Shown piece after piece: positions 11,201 through 23,105 of a DNA stretch of 64,000 nt. The stretch is from assembly GCA_946902875.1 (NCBI GenBank), contig OX336336.1, forward strand, positions 2,512,545-2,576,544, written 5' to 3'. The notes below the pieces were generated by a model. The model did not search any database. It had not been told where the DNA came from and was given only the letters and a program-made list of their open reading frames with translations. Each line of letters begins with the position of its first letter. The first letter of the stretch is position 1. A program made the translations under genes and the position numbers. Source of the stretch: Nematopogon swammerdamellus (taxonomy: Eukaryota > Arthropoda > Insecta > Lepidoptera > Adelidae).

Positions 11201-11570
11201 ACTACACCAGTAATGTTCACTTTTGTGAACCATGTGACATAACATTGTTTGAATGTGCAAAAAAAAAACACGAATACAATGTTAGCTATATTTTTATAAA
11301 AATATATAAATAATAACATTTACAAATCAAGATATAAATAGGTAACAACACATATATACTTGTTTATAAAATTAAAACAAAACAATTTAAGGATTAAAAC
11401 CAAGCGGACATACCACAAATTGATACATCGTTCAAAGGTATTTCTTCGTACTCGTCGCTAAAAAAGGAAAACAAAACATAAACATAACACAAGCGACATA
11501 AATTAATAAACCAAATATAAAACGATATAGCAGGAAAGGAATCGTAAGGAATTGAATATCAACAAAAATA

Positions 11571-11914
11571 TGTACAACCGTACCACAGAGCATCAAATAC
11601 CTACCGCGCGCGCCCCCTACTAGAGGCGCCCTAAGCGATAATATTTGAAAGCCAAAAACTACACGCAGTGCTGCTAGCGCTTCGTATGTGTGTGTGTGTG
11701 TGCTAGTATCGACACTACACACAAAGAGGAGCAAGTTAGGCACACGTACAAAACAAATGCACACGTACAACACACATATGTAAGCCATAGGCCACGCCCA
11801 CAGGCTTCAACGGTCTTGTAGGGAAATCGCGCTCAGGGCGCCTCTAGGAGGGGGGGGGGGGGGGGGGGGGGAGGGGGGCGCGCGCGCATTTGATGCTCTG
11901 TGAACCGTACGTAC
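11571..11914. mobile_element. 344-bp foldback element with a 22-G tract
   Basis: Arms of about 65 bp are inverted: GTACCACAGAGCATCAAAT with ATTTGATGCTCTGTGAACCG, and CTAGAGGCGCCCTAAGCG with CGCTCAGGGCGCCTCTAG. The right arm holds an uninterrupted G run at 11850-11871, expanded from the GGGGG that mirrors the left arm's CCCCC. Confidence 0.78.
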
Positions 11915-12145
11915 ACTTGGTTATGCTTAGCCAATATTGAGCGCGCGTGCGTACTCTAGCGTCGTCTTACCATACTAACGTAATAAACGATCACGTGAAA
12001 ACCATTTGACATAGGCTTATATATCACTCATAACATTTTTTTTATTTTACTTGCTGTCGGCGTGGTGTTCGTGTGGCGTCTTCGGGGGTTTCCCGCAAAA
12101 GTTTTTATGATTTTTTTTTATTAAAACTTTTAATTTATTTCTTTT

Positions 12146-12365
12146 TAGGTTTCCGTATCCCGTACGGAAGCCTATTACTAAGCCTCCGTCGTCTGTCTGT
12201 CCGTCCGTCCGTCCGTCCGTCCGAGGGATGTATCTCTTGAACCGTAATAGTTAGCCGGTTTAAACTTTCACAGAATATGTGTTACTATGGCTAATGAAAC
12301 AACAAATAAGAAAAATAAGAAAACGGTAAAAATTAAGGGGGGCCCCCATACAAGAAACGTTTCAT
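12146..12365 (+). repeat. dispersed repeat family C, forward copy
   Basis: It starts TAGGTTTCCGTATCCCGTAC, has a (CCGT)n tract at about 12195-12222 and the TCACAGAATATGTGTTACTA block, and ends CCCCCATACAAGAAACG. It matches the inverted copies at 1414-1640 and 40810-40944. Confidence 0.6.
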
Positions 12366-12947
12366 TAAAATCGATTAGTCACACTATTGAATAACAGATG
12401 GCGCCAGAAGCTTTTATACACATAGCCGCTAAACTGCCAACGACCTCATTGAGGTGCTGTCATTTTCCCACCGTAAATTGCTATCGACCTCATCGGCTTC
12501 TCTCCGATCGTCCTACATATCTTCGAAATTAAAATTCGAAGACCATGCCACCTGAGCGGATAGGCGGATATTATTGATAGCGGATAGATGCGGAAACCTT
12601 CGTGCGCGAGTAAATTTCGCACTTAACAGATTTTTAATATTGTTTGGTATGACTCTTCGTTTTAGATTTTAATTGCCGTTTTTGTTTATTTAAATTTGAT
12701 AGTTAGTTCTAGTTACCAATTTATGTTGTAATTTCGCCATTATTAAATAAAATAGGTATCCAATTTTGAAGCGATCATTCGATAACGTTAGTATGGGCAA
12801 CCGAAGTCTAGAGTGTGCTCTTAATTGTATGCAATGTTTAGAATTTTTAAATATTCTTCTCTGAGGTGAACACTAGCCAATCATGGCCTCATGTAATACG
12901 GTCACGAGAAGCATTCAACACAGTTGCCAAATATAAAATAAAAATAC

Positions 12948-13069
12948 CTTAAGCTAGGTGACCTCCTGTGGTGTCCGTTCTGGTAGTTGTGTGGTGCCGC
13001 AAGCCTCGCGTCGTCTACCAACGACTCCATGGAGGCGTGGTGCGAGCCCACATCTTGCAGCTCCAGAAC
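12948..13069 (-). CDS. cac: cac E27: distal tail, 5' border uncertain
   Basis: It encodes VLELQDVGSHHASMESLVDD, then ARLAAPHNYQNGHHRRSPSL and two bases AG, completed by A of E28 to arginine. The donor is GTATTT. An acceptor TCCAG at 13070 would start in phase 0, which does not fit the two-base end of E26. An in-frame alternative acceptor (TCAAG) would start at 13100 with one base and join E26 directly, adding VVGEVVYGVQ. Otherwise an undetected small exon lies between 13.1 and 15.5 kb. Coding identity is inferred from reading frame, composition and the clean 3' junction. Confidence 0.75.
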
Positions 13070-14499
13070 CTGGACACCATAAACCACTTCACCAACTACA
13101 CTTGAACACCATAACCATTGCACCGCTCGAATAGATAGAGACCGACGGCGACGTACCGAAGAAAACTGAGTTCTGTCCCATATTTACAAAATTACTAAGT
13201 AAATATGATAAAATAAAAAAAAAATACTACATGCCTGAAATATCGTATACAAAATAACTCTGGAATCATGCGCAATTAATACAAATGTATACTTACTTGA
13301 AATAAAAATACTCGGATGTCTAAAAGTCAAAATTTCAATAAAACGTGCGAGGCATGCATTAAAAACAACTAAAACGGTATGTGCGTGCATGCAGAAAACA
13401 AATGTTCAAATAGGTTTATCGTGTATATGTTGTATGCATGTTATGTCATTTTAAGAATACGTATTCTATGTGGAGACCTATACATGTTAAGAGTCGGAAG
13501 TTTGTATTGGTTTCTAAGTATTTCTAATGAGTATAATTTTATTGTCACTAATTAAAAAAAAATACAAGAATTGTAAGGGTTCACCGACGTCACATTTTAA
13601 TTCTAATTATTTTTGAAGCCTAGAGAGTTCATTGTCATTGTCGAAATCTTGAAAAACAACCTTGTATCATTCCTTAGTAATAATACATAGAAAATTACTG
13701 AAATTTATGAGTTTTCTTAATTTTCAACAATGACAAAAAGTTCATAAAAATCTACCAAGCCTACACGCTTAAACTTGGAGCTCTAAACAAGATACTCTTA
13801 AGACAAAGTTTACCTAAACCCAGCTGTGGTGTTAACTTATAAAATGTTAATTCAACATCTGAAAACTAGACATAAAAACTTTAATAACACAGTACAGGTT
13901 CACACAAGGAAACTATCGACTAAGGGCCTACGCCCCTACCCCGGATTCCCGGCTGAAGTCACCCAGGTTACATGTTTTTACATTATAGCAAACATCGATA
14001 CGCTACGGCTTGAAGTAAACATCAATTACAACATCCACTAAAACCACCGAAACAATATTTTATATCACCAAATTGAAGCGCATAGTTTTATCAAAATTGA
14101 CATGATACGTTTGGTACGTTTGGACCAAAATTTTCGCATCATTCGTTTATCCATTTATAAGTTTATCGATATAAACCAATTTCAGTTATATCATGTCAAT
14201 ATTACGTTACGAGGATTAAATGTAGTTTGTCCAGCCCCGGGTATATGGCTCGCCTAATTAAGGGTAGGACTTCACGATAGCTCAACACAGTAGCAGTTTA
14301 CGTAACGACCAGTTAGCGCTTGTCACGGACAGAATCCTTGCACCTGCTATTCACCTTTTTGCTCCTGGAACAAAAGAAAAGTAAAGTAAAGTAATACAAA
14401 TTAAATTAATCGATTCTCTGAAATCGTAAGTCTCGCTCAAAACTATGCGCATTTATCATAAACACAAAATTAGTAATATGGTGTATCAATTATGTAATC

Positions 14500-15475
14500 C
14501 TGGATACGCAGACTATGTATAGTTTTTGTAAACTTGGTTACGGCACCACTTAGCACATATTTGTAAACCTGGTCACGACACATCTGTGACTCATTACAGA
14601 TTTGTAATCCTAGCCACGAAGCCACTGTCACCCAGTACAAATTTTGTAATCCTGGTCATCTAACCACTGTGACGTAGCACAGATGTTGAAATCCCGGTCA
14701 CGGAACTACTGTGACTATACTCCGTTCATGATAGCAACTAATGACGAGCGGTTTCTCTTTCTCTGTACTTCTCACTCTCGCAAAGGGTAATTGAAGTGAC
14801 TGTGAACTGAGGTTATGAAAATAGTTAAACAATAATTAAAAAAAAATTAATTATTGTTTATTTATTTGATGAATGAAAATGTTGCAATAAACCTGTTTAT
14901 TTTTATTTTTTGCTTGGAATCAAGTTAAATATTTATATTTTTACTGTAAATAATTTATTATTAAAATTATATATTATTTAAATTTCGTGCCTAATCTACT
15001 TACTTACTTACTTCAGCTGTTCGTTCTATTGTAGGTGGATAAGTTAACCCACCAAAAGAAATAATATACAAAACTTCAAAATAACACGTGAAAAATATGC
15101 AAAACAATTAATACGTTATTATTATGACGCGTAGGAAAGGCTACTGATTGTAATGCGTTGACTGACCGGCAGACTGCACCTGGCTTCTCAGAAACCTTCT
15201 CAGAATAAAAACGCAAAACTAACTCCAGACGCAGCGGCGCACGCGCCGTTATGGTTTTGAGATGACTTTCGCATACACTTATGACTCACAAACACAACCT
15301 TGTGTCCTGTGTAAAGAAGAGTAATAACCGTTGCGAGAGCGAGAAATCGCTCGGCATTAGTTCCTAGAATGAACGGAGTATAAGTACAGATTTTGTACAA
15401 TGATGTCTTGACCAGGGCCACGGCAATACTGTAACGCACTACATATGTAATCCTGGTTACGGCACCACTGTGACA
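14500..15475. repeat. decayed tandem repeat interrupted by a TIR element
   Basis: Units of about 45-60 bp share TTTGTAATCCTGGTCACGGC and ACCACTGTGAC. Four to five copies lie before 14720 and two after 15395. They are split by the TIR element at 14720-15378. One further isolated unit, inverted, is at about 44828-44866. Confidence 0.75.
14720..15378. mobile_element. 659-bp TIR element with TATA flanks
   Basis: The left end CTCCGTTCATGATAGCAACT and right end (inverse of CTCCGTTCATTCTAGGAACT) continue as inverted repeats for about 60 bp, including GAGCGGTTTCTCTTTCTCTG. TATA flanks both sides (14716-14719, 15379-15382). The interior is AT-rich with no transposase. It is inserted in the tandem repeat listed at 14500-15475. 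Confidence 0.82.
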
Positions 15476-15507
15476 AAAATTAGGTTAGACATAAAATATG
15501 TACTCAC

Positions 15508-15689
15508 TTAAGTGATCTGTTGCGCACTGTACTGCGGCGCGCGAGGGTAGCCAGCGAGTTGTCTTCGTGTCCGTTGTTTGATGTCAGTGCGGCGGCCGCC
15601 GGTGGCGCCTCCGTGCTCAGCGAGCCAGCGCGCGAGCCGGGGCCCAGCCCCGCCGCCATGTCCAGCAGGCAGTTAAAGAATGACGCCTT
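15508..15689 (-). CDS. cac: cac E26: distal C-terminal tail
   Basis: It encodes KASFFNCLLDMAAGLGPGSR, then AGSLSTEAPPAAAALTSNNG and HEDNSLATLARRSTVRNRSL plus two bases AA. The sequence K(A/P)S(F/L)F(N)CLLDMA is recognised from insect cac tails. Acceptor is GTGCAG within an unusual GT/GGT-rich tract instead of a pyrimidine tract; donor is GTGAGT. If the intron is retained, the frame stops at once (AAG TGA). The two-base overhang must be completed by the next exon, and the junction is not fully resolved (see E27). Confidence 0.88.
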
Positions 15690-15691
15690 CT

Positions 15692-15850
15692 GCACGCACG
15701 CATACACACCGTCATACACAAACACACCCTCACCCTCACCCACACTACCACCACCACCACCACCACCAGCACACATTCACCTTCAACCACACGCGCGCGC
15801 ACTCACACCAGGCATACAACACACGCTAAACCCTCCACACAAACACACGT
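15692..15850 (-). promoter_or_regulatory. GT/GGT-rich tract at the E26 3' splice site
   Basis: On the transcribed strand the 150 nt before the E26 acceptor read as GTGTG, (GGT)n and GGGTGAGGGTGAGGGTG, with only a few pyrimidines. It is an atypical 3' splice-site tract. GU-rich RNA recruits CELF- or TDP-43-type regulators, and the G runs could form a quadruplex. Function is inferred. Confidence 0.5.
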
Positions 15851-15859
15851 GACCACCAC

Positions 15860-18030
15860 CATACATCTAATCAGTGAAGCGTCACGTCTGCTTGTGTTGT
15901 CTATTCATTACATAATATGCTGAAATTAAAAGCGGTTAAAACATATTTCGTAAATCTAATATTTGCATTCTGGTTGATGATGATTTATTTGTCCGGTGTA
16001 ATGTGAATTCTGTAGACTGTTGTAAATCCCAAATCTGCAAGAAGTATATCTGTGTGTTTTAGATCGTATTGTGTCATGTTTGTTGGAATGTAGCTGTTGT
16101 ATGTCACAAAGCTAGAAAGGGAAGTAAAGCGTTGGTCAGTTTTCACAATTGTGCCACAATTTCAAAGGAGTGCAGTAGATATAAGCCACGATTTGAGATT
16201 GCAAGCGAAAAATTATTTAGTTGATGATTTAGATTAGAGTAAAATTGTGCACAATGCTATCGCATATTCTTAACGTTTCAAAAATAATGTCTTGCACAGT
16301 ATTTTCAACATGCGACCATTTATACTTATAAAAGTAGTATTACAGTATATGGGTTCCCCCACAATTTACAAACCACGCCAAAGTTAGGTGAGGATTAGAT
16401 GTTAAATTAAAAGCATTATCTAGCTTCATGACAAGTAAACCTAAAAGCGGAACTTATTTTCACAATTCCAGTTTATAGCCGTCTAGAATTTAGATATCTG
16501 AGCCAAAATGTAAGATCTAATAAAAAGAAAACATGTAAACTAATTTTCTGATCAGGAGCTCAAAGGAAAATAGTAATGGCGGAAAAAACATTCTTACTAA
16601 AAGATACAGCTAAGATTATAGAAATACAACCCCATGACAAAAAATCGATTAAATTATTCATGCAGTCAGATCATTCGTACACAATGAAGGTGTCAAATAG
16701 GAAAATCGATAGATATATGTAATGGTTCGAAAGAAAGAGCGGCAAGATAGCTGGATAGGTAACTACGACTAATTTGGGACGCCACATAGCACGGAAGACA
16801 CTGTCTAACTACTCAATTCCAAACGCTAAATGGTATCTACACAGAACACGAGTGTCACTCCACTGAGGCTACTGTACGAGTATTTTGCAACTATAGGACA
16901 GGTACGATGTGTGGTTTACGATTGAAGCCCTCACGCACGATCGACCGACACGGGCGGGAGCGCGCCGCTTGCTACTGCCACTAGTCACTACGCTTACTGT
17001 ACACAGGGCCTACTCCTGTAGTTATGTGCCTCAGCTAGATCTATCGCGATTCGCGGCTGCGCACAACATAACATTGCGACCCAATCGCCAAATATCTGAA
17101 ACGCTCTTTTGAAAGATCACCAATGTTATGCCTCCTCGGTTACAGGTCCGGTTCGCGTGAATCAAAACTATCCGAGTAACCGAGCGCTCAAACCCGTAAC
17201 AAGATGCGAGATGAAGTCTTGAGAAATAAAAGAAAATAAACTCTAAAGTGCAATAAGAAATTAGTCAGTCAAAGTTTCCGTAATTTGAAATTGGAATACT
17301 ACCGGCTGATTGGCCGTAGGGCTATTCTCGCCGAATGCCTGAAAAGTAAACCACTTATGTAGTCAAGACTCGCGCGCACCGCACACCACTTGGTGTGGGC
17401 CACGCACCACGGACCACGTCGAGCTAGGCTCGGTGCATTGTTGTCGGCCCGAGAATCCAAACGAAAAAGAACAAAATAAACTCAAATTAACCATTTCTCA
17501 AAGGATGTCACAAAAATCGTGCCAACTTTGTGACTTTACATAACAATAAAAATAAAAGAACAAATGTCCAAATAAAAGAACAATTTGAAATAAATTTAAT
17601 AACGCATCCGTATTTATTCTTGGAAATCAGCCGGATTCACAGGCGGCAACAACGCCGATAAAGTGTGATAGCAAACGTACACGACATAAGACATTCACGA
17701 TATTAACGACACAAACTATATTGTACTAATCTGCTTTGTCATTCTAACGAGGAGCAACAAGGGGTCTTAAAACAACACTACCGGTTCTCTTCTCCACCCA
17801 CAAACAATAACATTACAATTTACATTTGGCTCAAATTCAGGGGGTAACGCTATACGCCGGAGCTTAACACCCTAATTTGTACATTTTTAGCGTGAGTATG
17901 TACAAGAGTCCTGGCTTTAGGAGGAGGTTTACCTACCATTTATGTGACATATTCCTGGTGGTCCCTTTTTCATCCGGAAATTTGAATTTAATGACAAAAC
18001 GGATTTTCTCTTGTATGACCTTCGAATAGA
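15860..18030. other. E25-E26 intron, no recognisable element
   Basis: This is AT-rich single-copy-looking sequence. Reading both strands I found no Cav-like peptide, tRNA-like fold, TIR pair or match to the repeat families elsewhere in the window. Confidence 0.5.
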
Positions 18031-18090
18031 TTAAAAATCATGACACGTTTCTATAAAGAATGCACACTGCAGTTGCAAGCTCAGACTTAC

Positions 18091-18302
18091 CGGCACCCCA
18101 GTTGGTTCCGTAGTCCCGAACCGCGTGGATCGCCAGCTCTCGAGGATGAGGAGTCCCGCGTAGATTTTGCCTACCGTCATTTTTCCCGCGTTTAGGACGT
18201 CTTTCCGAGGGACCAATAGATCGAGCATCTTCTTCGCCTGGAGCGGCCATATGTGCGTTATCGTCACTCGCAGCTCATCGTCCGCTTGGTCCATTTCATC
18301 CG
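18091..18302 (-). CDS. cac: cac E25: pre-IQ and IQ-like region
   Basis: It encodes DEMDQADDELRVTITHIWPL, then QAKKMLDLLVPRKDVLNAGK and MTVGKIYAGLLILESWRST, ending FGTTEPTGVP. The VGKIYAxLxILExW segment is the calmodulin-binding IQ-like helix of Cav2. Acceptor is TTACAG, donor GTAAGT; it ends in phase 0 and joins E26 (GVP-KASFFN). Confidence 0.96.
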
Positions 18303-19092
18303 CTGTAAGCAGATCCATCGGTTTTGTTAGCATCCGTTGAATCAAAACGATTTTAATATCAACACATTTGAACAGATAAATTTTCTATTTTACAAAGATC
18401 CAGATCTCTGTCATAAGGGCAGTATCAACGAGAATTAGGGGCACACACAGACAAATTAACAGATGGCTGGGGCTAGAAGATGACGCTGGCTTATTTTCTA
18501 CCGAAGAATTATCGACCGCACCTCCACCATCGCATTCTGGGCTCTCGTGCTCTTGCTAATTACACATAAACTTCCTCTACTTGGCTCACCAATAGTATAA
18601 ACTGTTTGTACATATATATATATATATAACTATGATTTAATAAATCTGATGATTTTCTATTTTAAATAAACATTTGATGTTATTTGCGTGTTCTTATAGT
18701 AATACTTTGGAATTTTTTTGATTGTACAATTCTCGATGTAAGTTGAAATTTATACATTTATGCCGAAATAATGGGGTGTTACGTATCCACAGAACCAAAA
18801 TACTTGTCTTTCAAGTGTCTGCCGGATTTAAAGATAGCAAAAGTGACGTACCAAAATTTTTTCCAAAGGAAACACAAGAACAGTAATTTATTTATTTAAA
18901 AAAGTATATTACTTCAATTGCAAAGGAAAAACGCCTTGCTAAATCCTTCCACAAGTCATGCAGTAGATAACTGTCTCTGTGCCTTATTGAGTTTTCTCCC
19001 TTCTTGTACAAACGTGGCGCGCAAAGTAATTTTATTGCGCCGTACCTACCGGAAACATCGGCGCGAAACAGAGTAGCAATGGTAGTACATAC

Positions 19093-19295
19093 GTGATCGC
19101 ATCTTGATGCTAAGGTTCTCCCTGATGAGCGCGAAGAGTGTGGTGGTGAAGTTGACCTTGCCGTCCTGGTCGAGCGGCATGTTCATGCGGATGAGCTTCT
19201 TGTACGCCAGCCGGTTGGGACACTTGTTGCCGAACCCCAGCGGCGGGTCCATGTTCTTTAGCATGTCGTACATCTCTGTGTAGTGGATCTTGCCC
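19093..19295 (-). CDS. cac: cac E24: proximal C-terminus (EF-hand region)
   Basis: It encodes [20 protein letters not shown], then [20 protein letters not shown] and [20 protein letters not shown], ending LSIKMRS. Together with E23 it forms the EF-hand-like and pre-IQ region that couples calmodulin to inactivation. Acceptor is TTGCAG, donor GTATGT; one base (C) is left and completed by CG of E25 to proline. Vertebrate Cav2 genes have alternative exons 37a/37b in this region; I found only one copy here. Confidence 0.96.
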
Positions 19296-20214
19296 CTGCA
19301 AATCGTCAGCCACGTTTATTAGAAGAGTTTGCAGAAAGATGGTCAATGTCTGGATGAAAAATATTTCTAATAGTTTGATATATACTTATATAAATTCTTA
19401 CAATCTAGTGTTTTTGAGGGATAGTGTCTAAATGGTAAAGGTGTATTGAAGATTATTCCGTAAATTATAAATCTTAGTAGTAGTGGTATTTTTAATGTGA
19501 TGGTGAGAATTAGGGCCGGTATTTCAGAGGGCTAGGAATACGTTATGTGACAGATATAGTATGAGGAATTTATCACATAACTTCCTCTCTGATACTAAAG
19601 CCTATTTCAACTTCCACTTAGTGCCGGAAGGAGCGTTTTGTGACAGATTACTCAAACGATATCCGTCACATAGCCTTATTCCTAACCTAAATGGAAATTG
19701 AAATATCGGTCTTAAGTGGAAGTTGAAATATTAAGGATTAGATGACTTGAATCGACATGAATTATCTTACATTTATCGCAATCTAAAGTTACCAATATGA
19801 TAAGGTGAAAATAATTCATATCAATATAGAAAAATGTTTGTATGTTTGTGACAGGACTAAACTGATTTGGAAAATTCTTCACGTAATATCTTCTCGATAA
19901 AAAAATTTCACCAGATATGATAAACATTAATATGAAAAGGGGATGGACTTCAAATGGGCGTCTAAACTGTTAAACGGAATTCTAAGGCGGTGTTAATAGC
20001 TAAATATGGAATTTTTTTAATTCCTTAAAAATTATAAGAAAACAATACCTTAGCTGTTCGCATTCCAAAATATTTAATATTACAGCACTAAGTGTCAAGT
20101 TAATCGTTTGTACGTATCCAACCTTTAGATTATATCTACGTCTACAATAATTACCTCTATGATAATCTAAAATAGCATAAAATATTGCAAAATTTAAATT
20201 CAGCTTTGGTTTTG

Positions 20215-20480
20215 TGATCGTCCATCCGCTGAGGTTGACTCTAGTTCGGATTCCCTTCGTAAAATCCCTTACACTACAGGTGGTTTAACTCGTTCCGATT
20301 AGTATCATCGCACTGCATGAAGATCGAACTTATATTAGGATAGTTCGTGATTTTCATCCAGATCACTGTAGGCGGCAGGACGAAAAGGAACCACTGCCAC
20401 GGCACTTAGTTGTGATGGGCTGATATCACGGGTGCAGTAGGTATTGCAGCAAACCTCACCACGTTCCATAAAAGAAAACT
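20215..20480 (+). mobile_element. old SINE family B copy
   Basis: A diverged copy: GAGGTTGACTCTAGTTCGGATTC (B-box-like end of head), then ATCATCGCACTGCATGAAG, GTAGGCGGCAGGACGAAAAG and GTTCCATAAAAGA. It ends a few bases before the E23 donor (20488), so the SINE tail sits right at the start of this intron. Confidence 0.65.
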
Positions 20481-20488
20481 AAACTCAC

Positions 20489-20616
20489 GTGGCATTCGGA
20501 TCATATTCGGCCCATATCCTCACAAACTCGTCGAGGTGATGTGCGCCCAGGATGGACGAGTCGCGCGTCAAGTAGTCGAAGTTGTCCATGATGACCGCAA
20601 CGAACAAGTTCAACAT
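20489..20616 (-). CDS. cac: cac E23: end of IVS6 and EF-hand-like start
   Basis: It encodes [20 protein letters not shown], then [35 protein letters not shown](E/D)[16 protein letters not shown] is invariant across Cav1/Cav2 C-termini; the [10 protein letters not shown] form favours Cav2. It opens in phase 0, closes with AC completed by G to threonine. Acceptor is TTGCAG, donor GTGAGT. Confidence 0.97.
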
Positions 20617-21538
20617 CTGCAAAATCAATACACATTTTAATCGAACATACGGCTCTGAAGTGGAATTGATGGTTCTTGCTTCGTTAGTATAACATTCGCC
20701 ATGGACGCCCAAGACTCTGAGCACTCTATTATTCATTACTGACTAGGGGCGTGTGCACGTGGTGGCCGGCTTTATAGAAAGGTGGCCAGGATAATAATAT
20801 AGCTTAAAAGAAGCACCACAAATGTCCTTGTTTTTGATTGGATTGTTTTTCCAATATGTGAAAAATTGTAATTGGGTTATGTTTAGTTAATTATGATATT
20901 ATAACGGTGTTGTAAAGTTCAGAGTGAAATAAAACAAAATTAAAAGCAATAAATGAAAGTGAAAATAACATAGACACTCACAAAAAAACGAAGAGATAAC
21001 TCGCTTAAAACCAGAGAGAGCGGAACTAAATAAAATAATGAAACGAATAAGAAATGAACTAAATAGATATATAATAACTAAACAAAAAGAAACTTTCCAT
21101 GAAAGAAAAAAAAAATCAATGATTTTTTATAGGGAAACTGGAACGGTATTGTACGCGCGCGAGCATATGCGCCGCGTAAGGAATGCAGCCAACACCCGCG
21201 CTAACCCCCGCGCGGCATGATGCGGGTGGGAAGCGCGCTTCCCCTTCCTCCTTTACTTCTGGCCGCGCAGCGCATGTGCTCGCGCGCCGATAATATCTGT
21301 GCCCAGAAGTCCGTCGGATAACCAGACACATTCAATAAAACCATACTTCGCGAAATCACGCTCAGTGAGGTAACAGTGACAAGGGGGACAAAAAGTTTGT
21401 CTTCGATTTTATTGATACGCCTTTTGAAGATAACTAACTATAAAACGTGAGAGAAAAGAGATACTTAATACAAGTAATATTATTATAGAAACGCACTAGA
21501 AATAATCAGACGACAGTAACGCTAACGACAATACTCAC

Positions 21539-21689
21539 CAGAAATGAACAAAAGAAGATGAAGGAGACGAAGTAGGCGTAGGCGAGGGTGTTGCCGCAGT
21601 CGTTTGGCGGCTTGTTGGCCTTCTCGTCGCACTTGCTGCCCTTGAGACAGGCCAGCATGATGCTTGGCCACGACTCACCAGTCGCGCAC
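21539..21689 (-). CDS. cac: cac E22: domain IV filter and start of IVS6
   Basis: It encodes [19 protein letters not shown], then [20 protein letters not shown] and the start of IVS6, [11 protein letters not shown]. The glutamate in GESW is the fourth filter carboxylate. Paired cysteines in the P-S6 loop are conserved. The first base (G) completes arginine from either E21 exon; the end is in phase 0. Acceptor is GGCAG, donor GTGAGT. Confidence 0.95.
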
Positions 21690-23013
21690 CTGCCGGCAGA
21701 CCATTCTCACAGCGGACCGCATATTATACACTTTCTACTGTCAGTGGAGATGGGTGAGAAAAGGGGCCAATTCACTGGGTAGCAGAGATTGGGGCGAGCG
21801 GCGGGAGGAGGGCTCAGCACTTCACGCGCCGCCAAACTTGAAGCAGACAGGTTGTAGAAACATCGGGCGTTAGAACAGTAACAGGAAATAAACATTCTTC
21901 CTACAGGTTGCGTTAGACTGGTGTATACAATCACTCCGTTAGATATAGGTTACACTGATGCGTACAATCACTCCGAAATACAAGATTCCAACTCTACATG
22001 TTTCTAACAGAGTAGTATTTTAGAGATATTTCGTCGACATACGGAAATATTTCATAGCAGTCTTTCTTTGGGAGTTTTTATAGGCTAAGATACTATTATA
22101 ACAATATGAAGTGAGCGCATAGTGCTGATTAAATAAAACACGCAAGGGTCCCGTAGGGTCTCGTAAATTGTGTTGTTGTTAGAACAACATACTTTTGGAA
22201 ATCTATGGGGAAGTGAGAAAGGATCCGGCTGACTTTATCGAAAATAAAAACTAGACAGTTAAGCTGCTTATCGAACTATGTATAGATATCTATCTAGAAA
22301 TATGTGATGATACATTTTGGTATGAAAGATAAATCCTGAAAAGGTCATGATACTAATTCGATATAACTGACAATAACTACACGTATTGTAACAATATACA
22401 ATATAAAATCTAATTTAATATTAAACATTATAAATTACTCGACATCGACAAAATATGCAAACTAGAAGAGTTTATGAACAGTCAGCTAAGTCCTAAGAGA
22501 GCACGTAGAAATGGCTATTCGGAAGGATTGAGTCAGAAAGAAACGAAGTACACATTCAGTCACTTACATACTACATGCAGGTTCCCGCGGGATTACTCCC
22601 GCTAATCGCACTAATGCGTTCTCATGCGTCAAATGAACACAAACTTCAGTCGAATACGAATTTTCAGTCGTGTTCATCACAGGAACACATTGAGCATTCC
22701 TCTAAATACGTTCTCTATGGCGTTAGAGGATAAAATAATATTGAAAACTTCTATAAAGTCTATGCCGATATCCTATTTTTAAACTGCTGACTATTTTTCT
22801 CCTATACTATATAATCTAACGTTATCTATTTGTGTCATTGTATCCAAACGATTAAGTAGTTACCTATATCCATTTGATAAATTTCTTTACGGACAAATGA
22901 AAACACACTTTCTATAATGTACATTCTAGTATGTGGTAGGTAAGTTGTGCGCCCTCGCGGGCCAGTCTAGCCCGGTGGTGAGAAGAGTGGTAAGTGAAGG
23001 TTGGTGACCTTAC

Positions 23014-23105
23014 CTGAAGAGCAGCATGAGAGCCTGAATGAAGCTTCGAAAATTGTTGTGTCTGTTCAGGGCGTTCTCGGCGGCCAAAGCAATATTGCCA
23101 AACAC
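23014..23105 (-). CDS. cac: cac E21B: alternative IV turret/pore-helix exon
   Basis: The 92-bp partner of E21A encodes [19 protein letters not shown], then [11 protein letters not shown] and two bases of arginine (AG). FQALMLLFR is the form most often seen in Cav2 and Cav1 channels, so this is likely the ancestral copy. Acceptor is CGCAG, donor GTAAGG. It joins E22 as [11 protein letters not shown]. It lies 571 bp downstream of E21A in the transcript. Confidence 0.95.

Noticed and set aside
13806..13815. 10-bp micro-exon candidate between E26 and E27
   Set aside because: The splice sites and phase fit, but it introduces an in-frame TAG.
15520..15852. 110-residue plus-strand frame
   Set aside because: It is the antisense shadow of E26 and the adjacent GT-rich tract.
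19510..19745. Possible foldback element with GGTATTTCAGAGG / GGAAATTGAAATATCGG ends
   Set aside because: The inverted similarity is weak and borders are unclear.
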